Origin: Micromonospora rhizosphaerae
Lineage (GTDB): Bacteria; Actinomycetota; Actinomycetes; Mycobacteriales; Micromonosporaceae
Assembly (NCBI RefSeq): GCF_900091465.1
Contig: NZ_FMHV01000002.1
Span: forward strand, 3,658,001 to 3,722,000
Length of the DNA: 64,000 nt
Reading direction: 5' to 3'
The notes below the pieces were generated by a model, which was not told where the DNA came from, did not search any database, and saw nothing but the letters and a program-made list of their open reading frames with translations. Position 1 is the first letter of the stretch, and each line of letters opens with the position of its first letter. Positions 61,872 to 64,000 of the stretch are shown here, piece after piece. The position numbers were made by a program, and so were the translations under genes.

Positions 61872-62126
61872 CCACCCATGGCCCGGTCATGCCGATCTGG
61901 AGCTGCGGAGGGTGCCACCTGCCTTGGCCCTGCCCGACGCGGAAGCGGGAGCTGCGGGCGGAGTATGCGGACGCTCCGGTGTCGCTGGCCCTTTACCCTC
62001 GGCTCCTACCTAGTACCGGCCACCGAGGACATGCCGTGGACGCCAGCCGGCGTGTTGCACCGCCGCTTCCTCGGCTGGGCCAGAGAGGCCGACGACGCTC
62101 CGCCGGCCCCCCAAGCCCGCCAGTAG
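61868..62126 (+). pseudogene. Small XRE-associated ORF with a one-base insertion
   Basis: GTG at 61868 opens TTHGPVMPIWSCGGCHLPWP, then CPTRKRELRAEYADAPVSLA. At a CCC run (61996-61998) one extra C shifts the frame; removing it gives YLGSYLVPATEDMPWTPAG and HRRFLGWAREADDAPPAPQA to the TAG at 62124-62126. The CGGCHLPWPCPTRKREL part is a recurring motif of this small family. Either pseudogene or sequencing error. Confidence 0.65.
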
Positions 62127-62627
62127 CTAAGCCGGCGCAGGTGCCCCGTCGTGCTCGGGCGACAGCAGCGGCAGATAGCTCTCGGGACGCCAACCGGCGA
62201 TCACCTTGGTGAAGAGGCGCGCACCGAGCCGCCGGTAGAACCGCTGCGCCGCGGCGTTTTCCGGCTTGACCTCCCAGCGGATGACGAGCCCGTCGTCGGC
62301 CGCGGTACGGGCCAGCGCGAGCATCAGCGCCCGCCCGACCCCGGCGTCCCGGGCGGCCGCCCGGACCCAGAGGTCGTCCAGCGCGAGGATGTCGCGCCCG
62401 GACCACAGGTGCAGGCGGCGCTGCGCCGAGACGTAGCCGAGCGGCGCGCCGGCCCGCTCGGCGAGCAGGACGGTGACGTCGTCCCGGCCGAGCAGTTCGG
62501 CCCAGCGGGCGGCGGTGACGGTGACGTGCGCCGCGTCTCCCTCGTGGGCGGCGATCTCCCGGACCAGGGTGTGCACGGTGCCGGCGTCGGCCGGACCGGC
62601 CGGGCGGATGGTGACGGTGTGGGTCAT
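62127..62627 (-). CDS. GNAT-family N-acetyltransferase
   Basis: 166 aa. TVTIRPAGPADAGTVHTLVR at the start, DILALDDLWVRAAARDAGVG with the acetyl-CoA loop RAAARDAGVGRALMLALART (R/Q-x-x-G-x-G/A), and VKPENAAAQRFYRRLGARLF near the end. ATG at 62627 has AAGGAG upstream. Its stop abuts the last base of the small ORF on the other strand. Confidence 0.85.
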   Translation of the reverse strand: MTHTVTIRPAGPADAGTVHTLVREIAAHEGDAAHVTVTAARWAELLGRDDVTVLLAERAGAPLGYVSAQRRLHLWSGRDILALDDLWVRAAARDAGVGRALMLALARTAADDGLVIRWEVKPENAAAQRFYRRLGARLFTKVIAGWRPESYLPLLSPEHDGAPAPA

Positions 62628-62646
62628 GGTCTTCTCCTTTCAGGAG

Positions 62647-62676
62647 GGGTGGCGCCGGCGAGCGCCGGCGCCACCC
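62647..62676 (-). terminator. Hairpin between the ABC permease and the GNAT gene
   Basis: 13-bp perfect stem GGGTGGCGCCGGC/GCCGGCGCCACCC with a 4-nt GAGC loop, 13 bp beyond the permease stop, before the GNAT start on the same strand. No T-run. Confidence 0.65.
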
Positions 62677-62688
62677 GGGGGCGACGGG

Positions 62689-64000
62689 TCAGGGCGTGCC
62701 GATGGCGGCGAGGACGTCCAGCCGGGCGGCGCGGCGGGCGGGCAGCAGGCCGGCGAGCAGGCCGGCGGTGAGGGCGACGGCCACCACGATGAGCAGCCGC
62801 CCGGTCGGCACCGCCAGCACGGTCGGGACGTCCCGGCCCAGCGCGCGGACCATGGCGAGGGCGAAGCCGCCGCCCAGCGCGATCCCCAGGGCGCTGGCCA
62901 GCGCGGCGACGAGCACCGCCTCGGCCCGGATCATCCAGCCCAGCTGCCGGCGGGTCATCCCCACCGCCCGGAGCAGCCCGATCTCCGCGGTGCGCTCGGT
63001 GATCGACAGGGCCAGCGTGTTGGTGATGCCCAGCAGAGCGATCAGCACGGCCAGCATCAGCAGCACCGTCACCAGACCGAGCACCTGGTCGATCATCATG
63101 GTCCGGCCGGCGACCGCGGCGGCCTGGTCCCGCAGCTGCGCGGTCGGGGTGTCGGCCAGGGCGGCCCTGATCGCCCGCTCGGCGCCCGCGCGGTCGACCG
63201 AGTCGGCAGTCCTGATCAGGATGCTGGCGTCCACCTCCTCGCTGTACAGCCGGGCGAAGGTGTCCAGCGAGATGATGTAGTCGGTCGACAGCGCCCGCGC
63301 GTCCCCGTCGCGCAGCAGCCCGACGACGGGAAGCGGACGGGTGCCGGTGCGGGAGAACGTCATGGGCAGTTGGTCCCCGACGCCCAGGCCGCGGTCCCGG
63401 GCGACCTGCTCGGCCAGCACGACTCCTCCGCCGGTGAGCGCTGCCAGGCTGCCGGCGGTGAAGTGCAGGTTCGCCACCCGGGGCAGCGTCGCCGGGTCCA
63501 CGGCGGTGAGGGCGCGGGTCGCGTCCCCGTCCCGCCAGTGGCCGTAGCGCAGCCGGGACGCGACCGCGACCTCGGGCAGTCGGCTGATCCGGTCGTAGAC
63601 GGCGGGGGAGAGGCCGCCGAGCATCTCGTTGCGGGCGCTCTCCACGATGTGGTCGGCGGTGATCACCTCGGCGTAGGACTGCCGGACGGAGCTCTTGACC
63701 GAGGTGCCGAGGACGGCCATGAAGCTGATCAGGGCCAGCCCGAGGGCCAGCGCCAGGGCGGTCGCCGCGGTACGTCGCGGGGTGCGCGCGGCCGAATCGG
63801 TGGCCAGCCGTCCGGGCACCCCGGCCGCGGCCAGCGGCCGGCCGATGAGGCGTACCAGGGCGGGGGTGAGCGCCGGCCCGAGCAGCGCGAGACCGACGAC
63901 GGCGGCCACGGCGGCAGCGCCGAGCAGCGGGACCGGAGCGTCCGCGGCGAGCACCGCCGCGATCGCGGCCAGGCCCGCTGCGGCAGCCAGCGCACCGGCG
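62689..64000 (-). CDS. FtsX-like ABC transporter permease, C-terminal part (runs off window)
   Basis: At least 437 residues. A second half of an FtsX/MacB-type permease: PRRTAATALALALGLALISF, a periplasmic loop with SYAEVITADHIVESARNEML and LTGGGVVLAEQVARDRGLGV, then TVLLMLAVLIALLGITNTLA, LSITERTAEIGLLRAVGMTR and IVVAVALTAGLLAGLLPARR. Two repeats of the FtsX domain are expected; only the second and part of the first are visible. It would work with an ATPase encoded to the right. The stop at 62689 is followed by a hairpin. Confidence 0.85.
   Translation of the reverse strand, partial: AGALAAAAGLAAIAAVLAADAPVPLLGAAAVAAVVGLALLGPALTPALVRLIGRPLAAAGVPGRLATDSAARTPRRTAATALALALGLALISFMAVLGTSVKSSVRQSYAEVITADHIVESARNEMLGGLSPAVYDRISRLPEVAVASRLRYGHWRDGDATRALTAVDPATLPRVANLHFTAGSLAALTGGGVVLAEQVARDRGLGVGDQLPMTFSRTGTRPLPVVGLLRDGDARALSTDYIISLDTFARLYSEEVDASILIRTADSVDRAGAERAIRAALADTPTAQLRDQAAAVAGRTMMIDQVLGLVTVLLMLAVLIALLGITNTLALSITERTAEIGLLRAVGMTRRQLGWMIRAEAVLVAALASALGIALGGGFALAMVRALGRDVPTVLAVPTGRLLIVVAVALTAGLLAGLLPARRAARLDVLAAIGTP

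Noticed and set aside
1..64000. CRISPR arrays, rRNA genes, riboswitches
   Set aside because: No regularly spaced short repeats, rRNA signatures or recognisable riboswitch cores were seen on reading. A covariance-model scan would be decisive.

Overview
This window is high-GC actinobacterial chromosome. The gene styles (F420-type oxidoreductases, XRE regulators with tails of small ORFs, a DesA3-type desaturase with its reductase, many apparently leaderless GTG/ATG starts) suggest Micromonosporaceae, probably Micromonospora or a close relative. That is inferred from gene content and not proven. No rRNA, intact tRNA or CRISPR array was found.

Positions 1-3800 hold a flavin-dependent aromatic oxidation locus. 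A LysR regulator is divergent from an FAD monooxygenase, a flavin reductase and an HpaB-type FADH2-dependent hydroxylase that is cut by the left edge. Positions 3800-15250 are a graveyard of mobile DNA: a decapitated tyrosine recombinase, IS6, IS256 and IS1380 scraps, an rve-type IS inserted into a relative, and an integrase stump at a tRNA-Pro 3' fragment. A few intact genes sit between them (amidase plus DUF302 pair, disulfide-type oxidoreductase, VOC protein).

Positions 15250-18100 hold a compact redox cassette (TetR, AhpD-like, nitroreductase, YjbR-like) whose divergent promoter/operator is tandemly duplicated. Positions 18400-30400 are mostly single-gene units: phage-like small ORFs, a membrane-anchored CDP-glycerol glycerophosphotransferase, a MarR/FAD-monooxygenase pair, SRPBCC, DinB plus pentapeptide, SMP-30, MDR oxidoreductase and an APH-like kinase. 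Positions 30500-35700 decay again: a tRNA-Arg 3' fragment with an integrase stump, a SnoaL protein with an amber stop, a serine recombinase scrap and an enoyl-CoA hydratase with two frameshifts.

Positions 35700-64000 are more ordinary chromosome: GH15 hydrolase, FMN reductase, a lone metallo-beta-lactamase/Rieske fusion, an XRE/SDR pair, aminotransferase, CadD-like transporter, membrane glycosyltransferase, acyltransferase, F420-type enzymes, an inositol-phosphatase-like protein lacking key ligands, then a lipid block (PucR regulator, ferredoxin reductase, desaturase, AAA ATPase, acyl-CoA dehydrogenase). An XRE regulator with three small ORFs, a GNAT enzyme and an FtsX-type ABC permease (cut by the right edge) close the window.

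The most unusual items are the reversed-order MBL/Rieske protein, the duplicated TetR promoter/operator, an orphan 34-bp palindrome beside an IS end, and the desaturase/AAA/acyl-CoA dehydrogenase neighbourhood.
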